A stretch of DNA of 64,000 bases from Perkinsus olseni. Its lineage: Eukaryota > Perkinsozoa > Perkinsida > Perkinsidae. Location of the stretch: positions 1-64,000 of the forward strand of contig JABANP010000001.1 of assembly GCA_013115135.1 (NCBI GenBank), read 5' to 3'. Both the position numbers and the translations under genes were made by a program. This document shows, piece after piece, positions 45,906-57,907 of the stretch (positions within the stretch are counted from its first letter, which is position 1; every line of letters starts with the position of its first letter). The notes below the pieces were generated by a model that saw nothing but the letters and a program-made list of their open reading frames with translations, did not search any database and was not told where the DNA came from.

Positions 45906-46721
45906 TCCGGATCGGAACTGAGGAGCTTCAGCTCTATTCTAATGCAGTTTCGAGGGTATCGAGGATTCCTTAATATTTTCTACCGACTCTGAGTTGTTAC
46001 GTTGAGTAACACCGTTGGGTCAATGAGCGGCGGGGGCCTGCGCGAGTATGACAGCGCATGATACCAGGTGAATCACGAGGAGTCCAAAATGAACTTCTCC
46101 TGAACTAGCAGGCTCGCTCATTACCGGCTTCTCTTACCACCCATGCCGCCTAGTCGGTCAATGGGAGTGGAGAGTAGTGAAGACACGATGACACAAAATT
46201 TGCCATGGTGCCAAGACCTTAATATGTCAGAACCCACAATAGGTCGCCAAGAGGTTCGAGACAGGTATCCGGAGCCGATGCCGGCAGTGATTGGAACGGT
46301 CGTTCCTTGGCGCCGAGTGCGACAATTATACTTTGTGCAGCCCGCCTGCTCGAAGCGTTTCGTCTTCTAGCGTTTAATTCAACTAATTACTCATCACACT
46401 TATACTTTCTTAATATCTATCTGAGCTCCAGCCACTTCGCAGTTGGATGGCCACACGCATGCCATTCCATTGATCTCGGAGCATTAACATTCGTGACGTG
46501 CCGGGGGTATCGAGGCCCAGGCAGCATCACCCGGACAAACTGCTACGAATAGTGGGGACACTTGACTCGGAGCTGCGATGAGTGAGCGTGACTCGTCAGG
46601 CGATTGTCGTGATTTACGCTGTTTCTAATCTGTCCTTGCGTTGGGGTTGGGACAGGGGTTGAATGGGCGTATTCTTAGTAACTATAAACCTAAACAACGC
46701 GATGATTCAGAAACAACATCG
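45906..46721. other. No confident gene
   Basis: The spacer between the plus-strand acyltransferase array and the minus-strand housekeeping run. Only frames under 85 codons without motifs. The 3' ends of two convergent transcription units meet here. Confidence 0.5.
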
Positions 46722-48034
46722 TCATAAAATTCGTTGCCGAACATCATTCAGTCTGACGAAACATGCATCAGGAAGCCAACTCGAGGGAGATTGTCCACCC
46801 GGTTGGAAGAAGTTCATCCCGAGCCACTCTCGTACCAAAGACGTCGCGAAGCTGCCAGGCGGGAGGACGAAGGTAACCGACAGTTTACCGTGTCGCCGCT
46901 CCCAGTGCAAACGGCGCGGTTTGACAAGAATCTGGCGGAACCTTCCGTGGTGTTTCAGAGGGTCTTCCCTCACCCCCAGCCTGCTTGCCATAGTGGAGAT
47001 GAACTCACCTGCCGAATTATCAGGACGCAGACCGAACCTTGTGGGTGTTGGCAGGACCACCTGGCTCAAATCTGGGAGCACCAACCCGGTCTCCGATGAA
47101 ATAAAGATTCGTCCATCCTCTCCCAAGCACAGGTCGCCAGCAACTCCAGTCATACCGCAGCGGTCGATTCTCGAGCTCACAGCGTAGTTCCACAGCAAAG
47201 ATTCGAAAGCGTTATTGTAGGTGCTCCACAGCCTTGCCGGTATCTTTGTCCTCCACAACCGCTTTGGATACTTCACGATTGCTTCGATTAAATCATGATC
47301 ATCCCTCGAGGATACGTCCTCAGGAAGATTCCTCTGAAGCGACTTAAAATCCTTTCTAGCGATCCTCTCCGCCACACGCCGCCGGGCAGGCTCCTGTTCG
47401 CCGGCCGCCAGCAAGGCCAGTACTGCTTCCTCTACCCTGCCCGTGTTGATGTGCCACCCGGCCACTGGTGTCATGTACCTTGGAGAGCCGAACCTTTGGG
47501 TTCCGAAGTAGTTGACGAATCCTTCCTCGGCGATGCGACTCAGCGCCACGTCGTGCGCCTCGCTCTCGATGACCTTCGAGTCACCAGCAAATACTAGGCG
47601 GAAGTAGTTGCCGCTGAGATCGCTCAGCTTCAAGTGGTTTCTCGACCCCCAGGGGATCTCCAATCCGAAACGGCAGTCGCAAATGGCGGTGCTTGCGGAA
47701 AGAGCCTCAGAAAAGCTTCCTGCGGCATAGTGAGAAGCTGCGTGGTGTCAGCGTGCTTGTCCTTACGACCGGCATAGGAGATGTCCTCGGGGGTGCATTC
47801 CGAGTGATGAGCCAACAACCGAACCACGCTCGGAGTGTCCATGAGGTACTTCTGGACGGTCAACTGGACGAAGGGGCACTTCAGCAGATGGGCTCCCAGC
47901 TGCTTGGTGGAGACGTAGCTACGCAGGGACCTGTGCAACTCCAGCGGGGTTTGGCTGTCGATGGGGATCTCCCTCACGGCGAAGCCCATCACGCCCGATG
48001 ACCAAGTCCACCCCGTCATGGACGCGGTCATCAT
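46722..48034 (-). CDS. PUS7: tRNA pseudouridine synthase, TruD/PUS7 type
   Basis: Near the N-terminus GFAVREIPID matches the (D)FxVxEI motif; then ISYAGRKDKHADTTQ is the TruD motif holding the catalytic Asp (KDK). Next LKLSDLSGNYFRL and FVNYFGTQRFGSP (the NYFGxQRFG motif), LVLPDLSQVVLPTP, and near the end LSVTFVLPPGSFATSLVREW, typical of PUS7. Role: isomerises uridine in tRNA (position 13 in eukaryotes) and some mRNAs and snRNAs. Two frames (48034-47630 and 47663-46722) must be joined near 47640-47690, but I see no GT-AG pair there, so a frameshift or an unusual intron is possible. The true N-terminus may lie upstream, up to 48404, where MRSATVLDDTRRPFGGTLRW looks coding. The stop is at 46722. 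Confidence 0.88.
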
Positions 48035-48437
48035 TGCGCGACCACCGTAGGGTGCCTCCGAATGGCCTTCGAGTGTCGTCGAGGACCGTGGCCGATCTCA
48101 TACCAAGTAGGCTCAGGAACTCACCGCTCGCTGTGCTCCGAGCTGATGGACATACTGCAGCCATAAAGAGGAAGAAAACTCCGCAGCAAGTGACCACCCG
48201 GAAGTGCAGATCCAAATTCGATAGCCTCCTCTCCCCGACTATTGAAACGCCGAACGAAAATTCGTAAGAGAAGGCGTATCGCCAGCAGGATGCCAACATG
48301 CGGTACCATTCACACGTGAGGATCATCAAGCGGAAACTCGACAGGTTTGGTTCCATCTTAGGGCTCGATTCCACCGCTCTGAGGGGAGATGGTCCACAGG
48401 CCACAGACTAACTCGGCCCCGAGCAGAGTTGAACGGA

Positions 48438-49689
48438 TCAGACCTTCGCTCCGGAATCCATGCCGTGCAGCTTGGCTTGTACGGCCTCCAGCTCCTCCAA
48501 ACGAACCTGCTCTATCGGCGACGGCCGTCAGCATCAGCCGCGGTACGTACTTTCAGCAGCTTTTTCACCAACTCTTCATCCACGTCGAACCTCAGCCCGC
48601 TGTAGGGCGATGGTGGGGGCCTCCTGTTGCTGGCGAGCCAATCCTCGAGTACCTCAGGGCTGCGGATGGAAGGAGCCACTTGCACGAGGCCACTCACACT
48701 TATCCTATCCTGCAGCTCACGACATGCTAATGCAGCCGCCAACGTCCGCTCCTCGGCCGCCACCGCCGCTGCTACCTGAATAACTCAGACTGGGCCAAGA
48801 GGCTGGCAGGCCCTACCTGATCGTCATACCGCTCAACCAGGACAGCCGAGGGGTTGAATGCATCCACCCCGCCGGCGGCTAGGCTGTCATCAGCATGACG
48901 GGCATCCAACTCGAGCACTCTACCTGCCATAGACGGCAAGCGGCTCTTGTGGGACTACCGCCACGACGTTACTGGAAGCGAGGAGCTGAATGCGTGGTAG
49001 CGGCAGAACCTCCACCAAAAGCAGTCTCTGTCGCCTGTCCATGCTCGGTCCCCAGAGAGGTGATAGAGCAAGGTCCGCGCGATAGCATCGACACCCCTCT
49101 GGTAGGTTCAATAAGACTAGCCCAACGAGAAGGGCTTACTCCGTGCCATGTCCGCCTTGTCGGCCCAACGGTGACCCTCCGCCAAATGCTCTTCAAGTGC
49201 TTCCTTCAGCTTCCTCAACTCTTCCCGCAGGAGTCGCCTCTGGACAAGCTGCACCCTCCGCTCCACCGATGCCTGAGCGTAGCCGCGGGGCAGAGGAGGG
49301 ACCGTCAGAACGGAAGTCGACGACACCTCGCCTGCAACGCCCAGCGCCATCAGTACGCAGTCAACAGCCGACGAGCCCACCTGGCCGGAATTGCCCTCTC
49401 GTCTCTCCGCCAGGATGTCCGCGTATCGTCGCAGTTTATGACAGTCCACGGTCAGGCGGCAAACTTGATCCTGCAACCGCTGCTGTCGGCTCGGACAAAG
49501 CCTCTCCCGAGCTCTAGTGGAGCGTTTCTTGAGAGGGAGGAAGCTGGAGTGTTTGCCACAGCGGTCGGAGGACTGATACCGCCTGCAAGGACGAGGGCCT
49601 GCAGAGTGGACCGGCAGAAACCCGAGAGAAACGTCATCCGAAAGAGTTGGTTTACCCCTCAGTCGCTGAAACAGTCGAGCCATTTCCAC
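48438..49689 (-). CDS. Coiled-coil protein, unknown
   Basis: Starts MEMARLFQRLRGKPTLSDD at 49689. Exons carry QLVQRRLLREELRKLKEALE with EHLAEGHRWADKADM (strong heptads), RVLELDARHADDSLAAGG with FNPSAVLVERYDDQ (about 48947-48820), VAAAVAAEERTLAAALACRE, VLEDWLASNRRPPPSPYSGL with VDEELVKKLLK before a GTACGT donor, and a last short exon VRLEELEAVQAKLHGMDSG to the stop at 48438. Mostly helical with a conserved-looking middle. I cannot name the family. Confidence 0.5.
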
Positions 49690-49786
49690 GGCACCTCATG
49701 TGACGGTTCCCGACTACTAGCGCGTCCACAGCATCCGATACTACCTAGGGCTGAGCAGCCCTTCTCTGTGACGCTCCACAAGAGCC

Positions 49787-51045
49787 TCAGTACGTCGTCT
49801 CAGCTCGGAGACCGTCGGTGGGGGCGTACTCATCGACATACTCAGTGACGGAGATCTCAAACCAGTGCTGCATTGCCGCCCTGGTGATCAACACAAGTTC
49901 TAGCGCCAGTGGAGGGAGTGCCAGTAGCCTCAGGTGAAGGTGTTCCGTCATGCCGAAGCAAGGGGATAACGCTGGAAGCAGCACTGGCCCACCGCATGGC
50001 CGACCAGTGGGTTGCTCGAGTAGGTTGATCGCCATGGTCGTGGTGACCGAGGCGGGGATAGCCCAGTGTCTCCGCTCGGAGCCTCCTAGTAGCATGGTAG
50101 TACTAGGACCTGCCCCACGATACGGGTAGGGTCTGTCACTCAGAGTGTAGAGGAAGGCACTACCGGCACTTCTGCTACCATCCTTCGGTCCCTCGGACAG
50201 GATAGCACGGCAAGCCGTCAAGCCCCTCCGGCGCCCCAATCTGATGCTCAGCGCGGGCCTCGCTTCCCCCCTCCCCGTCAGACTATGTACAACACTACAA
50301 CATGAGAATGAATGATGATGATACTGAATTGCTGTGCTGCTGCTGAACATACTGATGATGACACTAAAGAGCAGCTCGGAGCACTTCGACGACTGCCTGA
50401 TGGCCTGAGAGGGGTAACGGTGAGCCCCACCGAGCGGCCCTGTCCCCGCCTTACCCGCTTCTTCGGCGATGGCCAGTGGCATCTGCCCCTTCCTGCTACT
50501 AGCGTTCGGGTTAGCCCCTTTATCGAGTAGGAATTTGACCACCTTAGGATTGCCAGCTAGGCAGGCCGTCATCAGTGGTGTGAAGTCTAAAGAGAACAGA
50601 AGGTGCACAGTCGGCCTGCCAACCTGAGGGACCTACTGAGGCTGTTCTCTGCCTCGAGGTCTGCGCCATGCTCCAACAGCAGACCACACAAAAACAGGGA
50701 GCATTCCTCGTCAGGTATAGACGCTGCTGCATGAAGGACGGTACACCCTAAAGGCAGCACAAGGGATGAATACTCGTGCAGCAGCCAGCTGTCTAACTAC
50801 CCCCCGAGCCCTCGGCATTGATATCACCACCATTCCGTGGAAGCTCCTCCAATGCCGCCTCCACGGCCACCTTGTCGCCCGCTAATACCGCCCTCATCAG
50901 AGCTCGCTCGGACTTAACCTGAGCTGTGCCACCTTAGACCGCGGTAGAATCATCGCGCGCGCATTGCCTTCGCCTTCTCCTCCTCAGTGGGGGGTTCGTT
51001 CGCCCAGGTGCTGTGGAACTTGACGGGATGCTTTTCCGCGGTCAT
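49787..51045 (-). CDS. Ankyrin-repeat protein
   Basis: Probable start at 51045 (MTAEKHPVKFHSTWANEPP, acidic helix EEEKAKAM). Following exons carry ankyrin units: VKSERALMRAVLAGDKVAVE with GGDINAEG; LGCTVLHAAASIPDE with LLLEHGADLEAENS; and FTPLMTACLAGNPKVVKFLL with DKGANPNASS. So three repeats in about 130 residues, joined by introns with GTAGTT, GTAGGT and GTAAGG donors. Downstream the frame stays open to 49787 but contains tracts that look intronic; only the last part (LLEQPTGRPCGGPVLLPALS) seems coding. The junction after the first exon is not resolved, as an in-frame TGA precedes any donor. Function: protein-protein interaction; specific role unknown. Confidence 0.6.
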
Positions 51046-51217
51046 GGGTGACAATAGCATAAAACCAGAGCGCCCCTGCACGGACGATTGACTCACTACC
51101 AACCGCAACGCTGCATCATGGCACTTTTAAAGATAGAACCCAGAAGGGGCGAATGAAATTGATATTAGCAAAAGTGAATGCGCGGGAGAGTCTTCAATGA
51201 TGGCTGCCGCCGCCCTC

Positions 51218-52048
51218 TACTCACTAGGGGCGCCTCCGACGGGAACATCCATGCACTTGAGGTAGTCGAACAGCTTGAGATGGTCGAGCGTAGAGCTCAT
51301 CGGGCTCTGTGGGTCTAAGGAGGGAGATGCCCCATCACTACCTGCTGGGCCGGGAGTTACCTGGCAGGCCGGCCTGCAGCCCTCTCCTCACGGGCAGGTG
51401 CAGGCTACGGCCAATGACAGGCAGCATGGGGACGTTGATGGGCACTTTGTGTTGCTCCTCAAATGCAACTCACGCTTCACCGCTATCTGGTGCTCGCAGA
51501 TACGCTGAGTGTCGTCAAGGTTGCTCAGCAGTGCCGCAGCCGACGTCGAGGAACTGAGGAGAGAAGATCGTGCAAGGTAGATGAGCCCACAGAGGTGAGC
51601 GTGATATTCTCATCGCTTATAGGGGAGCTGGAGGAGAAGGCACCGAGATTGATTACCCTTCGGAGCCGTGGGCAGCTGCAGCCAGCGGTGGAACAGTGAA
51701 CTCCTCCATGCCTGAGGGGAATGGACAGTCGACTGTGTGTCACCAAGAACTACCATTGCTACTGTGATGGCCGATTGGGACATCTAAGGTTGGACCCTGC
51801 CAAAGACAAGGAGATTGATGATATCCGAGGCCGGAGCTTGGCGGCCCTACCGCAATCTTCACAGCAGAGGGAGCCCAAGGCATGCCGGGCATGCTGTATG
51901 ACCTCGGCCTCAATACGTTGTGTGTCTCCATTCCTTTGAAATACACTACTACGATGCACGTTCGATTGAGAGACTCCAACGCAACCGCTGAAGGGCCGTT
52001 GGCGGGAAAAGCAGAAAAACTGTACTCGGTCGTCGTGGTGGTATTCAC
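51218..52048 (-). CDS. Unknown conserved-looking protein
   Basis: Starts MNTTTTTEYSFSAFPANGP at 52048 and continues NRTCIVVVYFKGMETHNVL with APSAVKIAVG. Later segments in other frames look coding: PISDENITLTSVGSSTLHDL (about 51650-51570), FEEQHKVPINVPMLPVIGRS (about 51470-51363) and MSSTLDHLKLFDYLKCMDV (51300-51218). The last is followed by A|GTGAGTAG, so the true stop could be further on. No domain recognised. Confidence 0.4.
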
Positions 52049-52129
52049 TAACTATCACTGATGCTACTACTACTACTACTACTACTACTACAGGTCCATG
52101 ATAATATCATACTACTACCACCGTCCTCC

Positions 52130-53265
52130 TCACTGCTGCTGCTGACCGCCAGATGGAGGCGCCCCGGCCGGCGGAGGGGACATGCCCTGCTGCTGCATGT
52201 ACTGGTAATACTGCTGATAATATTGTTGGTAGTATTGGTACATCTGCCAGTACTGTTGGGGGTCCACATTCTGCGGGGTGCTGCCGGACACGGCCGCGGC
52301 AGCCTCCCCCGAAGGGGCAGCAGCAGCAGTGGCACCAGCCGGCGGAGCTGGATGGAAGACAGCAGGATCCAGAGAGTTCCTCGGGCCCTGAGAGGAGGCC
52401 CCCAGTCTCATCTGGAAGCCCGAAGCAGAGCTGCCCCCCTTCCCAGACGGAGGGGCTTGCTGCGGTTGCAGAGACGCTGCACTGGACGGGGGTGGTTGAT
52501 GATACTGTCCAGCACCATAACCCCTCATTGGCTGTTGTGTCGTCATAGTACTCGGCTGGGTGGCCATAGGCTGTTGCTGTGGTTGTGGTTGTTGTCCCAT
52601 AGTAGCGGGTATAGACACTGCCCCTCTCCGGGAAGTAGGGTCGAAGGGCTGGCTACCCCCAGAGCCCTGATAGCTGCTCCTACGGTCCCCTCTACCATCA
52701 TCTCTTCTGCTGCCCCGACGACTTCTGCTGCGGGATCTGCTGCTGCGTCGATCCCTCCTGCTCCTGCTTCGGTCTCTATCCCGTCTGTACTCACGGTCCG
52801 ACCGCCCATGATCGCGGTCCCTTCGGTCTCTATCACGACGGTCACGACCCGAGTCGTGGTCCCATCCCCGAGGGGCAGCAGCAGCAGCCGCCGAGTCGCT
52901 CCACCCTCGCGAGGGCTCCTCCTTAGACCAGCCCCGGGACCCGCTCCGATTCCCGCCTTCGCCGTCCTGTCTACTACTCTCACCGCTGATGCTCGGTCTC
53001 GAATTATCCCCGTTGTTGGAGGGCAGCCCGCCAGGAGACTCGCCACTGCCGCTCTGCTTCTTCATCCAAGCTGGCATGGTCGAGACCTCGACCGCGGCCC
53101 CCCACAACAGGGAGGCGGGCCCACGGGCCTGGGGGTCTCGGATCTCTGGGTTGCCTCGGAGTCAGGAGACGGCGTTGGGGTGTTGAAGGTCCGCATGCGG
53201 CCGAGAGGAATGGCGTTGCCTCCCATACCGGAAAGATGCTTCCCTTTCTTACTTGGTGGGCGCAT
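52130..53265 (-). CDS. RS-, Q- and P-rich nuclear protein
   Basis: Start MRPPSKKGKHLSGMGGNAIP at 53265; a 42-nt intron (GTGGGC to GTCGAG) joins TPRPVSTMPAWMKKQ in phase. Then a basic/acidic low-complexity region (RDRRDRDRRDRDHGRSD, RSRSRRDRRSSRSRSRSR), a Gln/Pro/Ser region (MGQQPQPQQQPMATQ), and a Tyr/Gln-rich end (YYQQYYQQYYQYMQQQ), stop at 52130. Total about 370 residues. RS dipeptides and prion-like Q/Y-rich tails are typical of splicing-associated or RNP-granule proteins. No RRM or other folded domain is visible. Assignment to splicing is inference from composition and from its RNA-processing neighbours. Confidence 0.65.
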
Positions 53266-53310
53266 GATGTACGGAGGACGCAACTGAGAACAACATGTGG
53301 AGCGAAAAAA

Positions 53311-53396
53311 TACCACAGCCGAGAATCGAACCCGGGACCTCTACACCCCAGCCTAACGCAACCTGCATTCCCCGTTCCATTCTGGTAACTGACGTG
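53311..53396 (-). tRNA. tRNA-like element, probably nonfunctional
   Basis: On the minus strand a canonical T arm (CCGGG TTCGATT CTCGG, pairing 5 of 5 with one G-U) contains a B-box GGTTCGATTC, followed by CTGTGGT as a 3' acceptor half, then a T6 run like a Pol III terminator. At the tRNA-length distance upstream ACCAGAA pairs with only 5 of 7 acceptor bases, and I cannot build a convincing D or anticodon arm. Read as a tRNA relic or tRNA-derived repeat. It sits between the RS-rich gene and XRN2. Confidence 0.3.
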
Positions 53397-53432
53397 AAAT
53401 GGACGATCAACTGTGACAGTAGGAGTTTCAAC

Positions 53433-56400
53433 TTAGTATCCACCATAACCCTTCCCCCAGCTGTCATAACCCTTCCCCTTTCCACCATATCCGCCGCCCT
53501 TCATGAACCCCGGGCTAGGGGGTCGGAAGCCGGCCATGAACCCCTTGCCGGGAGCGTACCCAGCCGGGGACGGGCCGCCCTTGCCCCCGTACCCCTTGCC
53601 ACCCCAACTGCCCTTTCCTTCACTATACGACCCCTTACCATAGCCCTTCCCTGCGTTATGGTAATAACCACCTCCCTTACCACCACTCGAGTACCCTTTT
53701 CCGTACCCTTTGCCACCCTTCCCGGAAGCTGGCGGGGGGCCACTCAAAGATGCATTACCAAAGCTGAGCTGCTGTCGTGTTTGGAAGCCCAGCCTTTGTA
53801 GGCATTGCAGAATCATTCGCTTAGCGGGCTCCCCTCCGAAGCCTCGGAGACGACCAGTCTCACTGAGGTCGCCGTCGTTGAGTGTAGGGGTCGGCTCTCG
53901 AATGCCCGGCAACAGCTTGGACTCGTGTAAGCGCTCAGGGTCGGGCTTCGACTGGGTCCAGGAGAACCGTTGATACCACTCGAGGATTCTTGACAGGGAA
54001 GCCATGGACCAAGACAGTCGGGACAGACTCCTGCTTGCCACCCATCGCGTAAGGCTGTGCTATACCGAACAGTGTCGAGCCATGGCCGTTGGGGTCGGTG
54101 TAGGGCAGATCGGCAATAGTCGCCCCCTTTTGAGTATCATGAACACTCTGCAGCTGAGGGGCCAGCGTGTCGTTCATGTGGACGAACAGCCTCGCGTCCT
54201 TGGGGGTGTTGCGACGCTTGCGCTCACCGTCCAACTTGTCAAGGTAGGGCTGTAGGGCGGCTATCAGACGATCCTGGACGATGAAGGGCAGCAGGATGAC
54301 CGCCTGCCAAGTGAACTTCTTGCCGTTGAGATCGAGGGCGAAGTCCTCTGGGTAGAAGTCTATGATACCTGATACACCGCAACGATGAAGGAAGAGCAGC
54401 AATGGCAGGCGGGGTTGGAGCTCACTGGAGTTGGGCTCTGTCATGAGCTTCTGCATCTCCAGAGGGATGTCCGCCGGCGGGCCAGAGCGAGGCGGCAGGA
54501 CTGCCATGAGCTGCTGCAGTGGGAGGAAGGGCTGACATCACACAGCGATCGAACGGCCTCGTGTCCGAGTTGACCGCCCACTGACCTTCCCCTTGGTGTA
54601 GTAGGAGGCCTTGTTGCATTCCAGAGTCGAGCAGCCTACCAAGTCCGTGGCGAAGGGGGCGTAATGGTAAGGGTAAAACCAATCCCATGATACCACGCCC
54701 TGAGCGGAAGAGGGGGATAAACGGAGAGCGAGAAGGCAGGCTATTACCTGGTAGTAGTACTGGAGCACCCAGCACATGCCCTCAACATAAGCCCTCCTTA
54801 TCCGGGGTATGAAGTCAGCAAAGTCCTCCTGGCTCACGTGGAACTTATCCGTGTAATATCTGAAACACATGATGAATGGCACGATGGTGGGAGCTTCATG
54901 AGCAACTAAAGGGCTTCATAACCTTCGCAGGTTCGAATCTACCCCACGGAACTTTCCCTTACCTCTGCTTCCACGAGTGCTCGCCGCCCTCACCAAGACG
55001 AATCCTATCGGGGTACTTCTCCCAAGATCTTGCTTTATCCCTCACACGCTGTCGAACTGTCTCTTGGAACTCAATCACCTAATCACCCATTATGCCAATT
55101 CCGACCTCAAAGATACTCGGCAAGCAGCAAGCTAAGATACGATCGAGCCCACCTCTGCCGAATCCAAGTGCTCCTCATTCTTCTCCTCATCACTCTGAGG
55201 GAACACCGGCGGAGTGGCATTCTCCTCCTCCGTAAGCGTCGTGCGGTGCCTACAAGCCATCGGGTCAACACAGCCCTGCCACCACCCACACGGGATGCCT
55301 ACCTCCCCTGCTTTCCAGTGGGGACCTCAGCTGGCTCCGCAGGGACCTGACCGTGCACTATCACACATCGCTCGAGGACGGGCCAACTACCTTCTTCGGT
55401 TTTTCCTTCTCTGTATCGCTGGTCGGGTCAGCCAGGGCTGCCAGCAGCTTCCGCGCCTGCAGCACGTTCGCGTCCTCCAACGGCCGCCTGAAGGGAAGGA
55501 GAATTCGAAAGGGATAGAAGACTCCTTAGACGGTACTTCGTCCGACTGGAGTTAGCCCCACCACCCTTCTGATTGATGTATCTTCCCTGAAGACGCTGCT
55601 GCTTGAACCTGACCAGAATAGGGTGATGATTGTGAGCGTCGAGGGAACGGAGAAGCCACCGGCGACGCACCTGTCATCACGGGCAAGTCTCCGACGGAAG
55701 ACTTCATCCTCGACCCGTCCAAGATAGTCAAGGAAGACCTCTACCTGAAATAGACAGGAAAATCGGAAGAAAGAGAGAGCGAACGACGCGGTGAATCCTA
55801 GCAGGGGCGGCGAGCAGACATGGTGACACACGTAACAGAGAAATATCTTTACTTCACGCATGCACATGACGAAGAGGTTACGGTGTGTACTACCTGTACC
55901 AGATTGACCTCGCCTTGGCAGGTGAGATAGTCTGTGAGGGTTGGGAGGATCTCAACGTAAAGGCAGATCATCTGGTCGATCGACCCATCACGGATGTTGA
56001 GGGATGGCAAGTGGGGTAAGAAATCATTACCGACGAAGAAGCACCTATCATGGTTCATCACAGAATAAAAGATATTCCTCTATTACATGAATACAAAGTC
56101 ATCGATGACTCTCTCTATATCAAACGGGAACGGCAGAATACACTTCTGGTTGGGTGGGCAGAAGGCTGTGGTGAACTGTTCGATAAGATACTCTCGGAGA
56201 ACAGGTAAACTGAAACAAGGCAACCTCACGATCGCCGACGCCCCCACGCCTTATGATCCACCTGATGATCTGGAAAGGCTTCATCTCGAGCATGTTCTCG
56301 TCCTCCTCAGCGTCATCTCCCAAATCGGGCTGCTGGTCATCGCCCGTACATTCCGATGGTAAATGGCCGACTTTGCCGCACAAGTAGCACTTCCGTTCCT

Positions 56401-57780
56401 CAGGCTTCAACACAACCTGATACCACTCCATCCATACATCCTAAACTGATGATGGAGGGCCTACCTCACGGATGATGTAGAATGATATCTCATGCGTCGC
56501 TAGGCCAAGCATGATGAGATCCGCATCAGCCCCGTACAGCATGTGAGTGGTGTTAGGATTGTAGCCCTCCTGACCACCGATAGAAGAATCGACGGACAGA
56601 AGGTGGCTGGTGGCTACGAGTACTACCATCATTCTTTGCTTCCTGATAAAGTCCATAATCTTATGTTCACCCTCCCCTGGGGATCCAGCATCACTAAGGA
56701 TACATCGGAAGCCCAGGAGCTGCCACAGCGGGTCGTTGGTCATCCTATCGCTAATGTACCTGCCGTCGTCGAGATGTCCGTAGTACCAATACAGTCGTCG
56801 CGGTGGACAGCCCACACTACCATTGAAGCATCTGGGCTACTCTATCAAGGAAGGGAGTGCCGGGTGTGATAACGTTGCTGTCCCAAGGGACACCCTTCTT
56901 GCTCGGCGGCTCTCTCCCCTCCTTCACCATTTGCCGTCGGAGCTTCTCCTCTTCTTTCATCTGATCGGAAGAAAAATACCCTGTCCGCGCTGATCGCCCT
57001 TCATCAATTCCCACTATTAAAAACGCGCCGATCATATTGTTACAGTACTGACTGATGGTGCGGTTGGGTGACAAGAAAGGGGATTCACTAACATGACGGT
57101 GATAGGGATAATCATCATACTGTCATTCCATGAGTATGGTTTGGTATAACCTGATGACCGCCGCCGCCCCTTCCCACCTGTTCCGTAGCCTCCTGGGCAG
57201 CCTTGAATCTTCTTGCCCTCTGTTGATTCATCTTAGCTCGTGGTGCAACACCATCGATAGCAACGTACAGTAACTTACGCGGACGAACGATACGCACTAG
57301 CCTGAAGCAGCGATCATCATCATCATGAGCAGCGGCAGCAGCGATCGTTATCGCATCAAGGAAGGCTCCTCCCTCCCCAGCAACCTACCGATCGACGTAG
57401 CGCATGATATTAAGGAACATAACATCTTCGTTCTCAGGGGTCATACCATCCTCTGGGTGACAGCAAGGATGGATGATACCTGACCATACCAATAACCAGA
57501 CAGATATGTTTCCAGTCGAGAAGGGGCAAGCTTACCGTTAAGATCCAAGTACAAGTTATCGAACTCAATCCCATTAGGATTGGGCTCTTCGAAGTCAACT
57601 GGGATATCGTACGTATCTGAGATGGCCACAATCAGAGGGAGGCCTGTCACAGGGAGGGGTAGTAGTACTAGCGCCATCTCCGCCCTCGCCGGGGACCTCA
57701 ATGCAAGCCTTCTCTACTGCATCCTTGATAACCTTGGGGTATCGTGTACAAAGCCAACGGAAGAATGTGGGGACTCCCAT
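53433..57780 (-). CDS. XRN2: Nuclear 5'-3' exoribonuclease XRN2/RAT1
   Basis: About 20 exons. Start [20 protein letters not shown] at 57780. In order: [89 protein letters not shown] with [19 protein letters not shown] (acidic active-site motifs); the CCHC knuckle [71 protein letters not shown] with [52 protein letters not shown]. The end is a GKG/GGY-rich tail ([19 protein letters not shown]) to the stop at 53433. The zinc knuckle marks the nuclear RAT1/XRN2 class rather than cytoplasmic XRN1. Role: processive 5'-3' degradation of monophosphorylated RNA, transcription termination and rRNA trimming. Confidence 0.95.
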
Positions 57781-57907
57781 GCAGTGGTGGTGGTAGTAAT
57801 CCCCTCAAGGAAGGATGAAGACACCAACAAGGGCTACAACGGATGGGCAGTCGAACGAGGGCAAAGAAACGCAACATAGGGTCATAAAATGCAGAAAGTG
57901 AGCATTC

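Noticed and set aside
48895..49848. 317-codon plus-strand ORF
   Set aside because: Antisense of the minus-strand coiled-coil gene at 48438-49689; no motif or start context, and the minus exons splice in phase.
52061..53287. 408-codon plus-strand ORF
   Set aside because: It is the antisense of the RS/Q-rich gene; biased codon composition leaves the opposite strand open. The minus strand has a good start, a phase-matched intron and protein-like composition.
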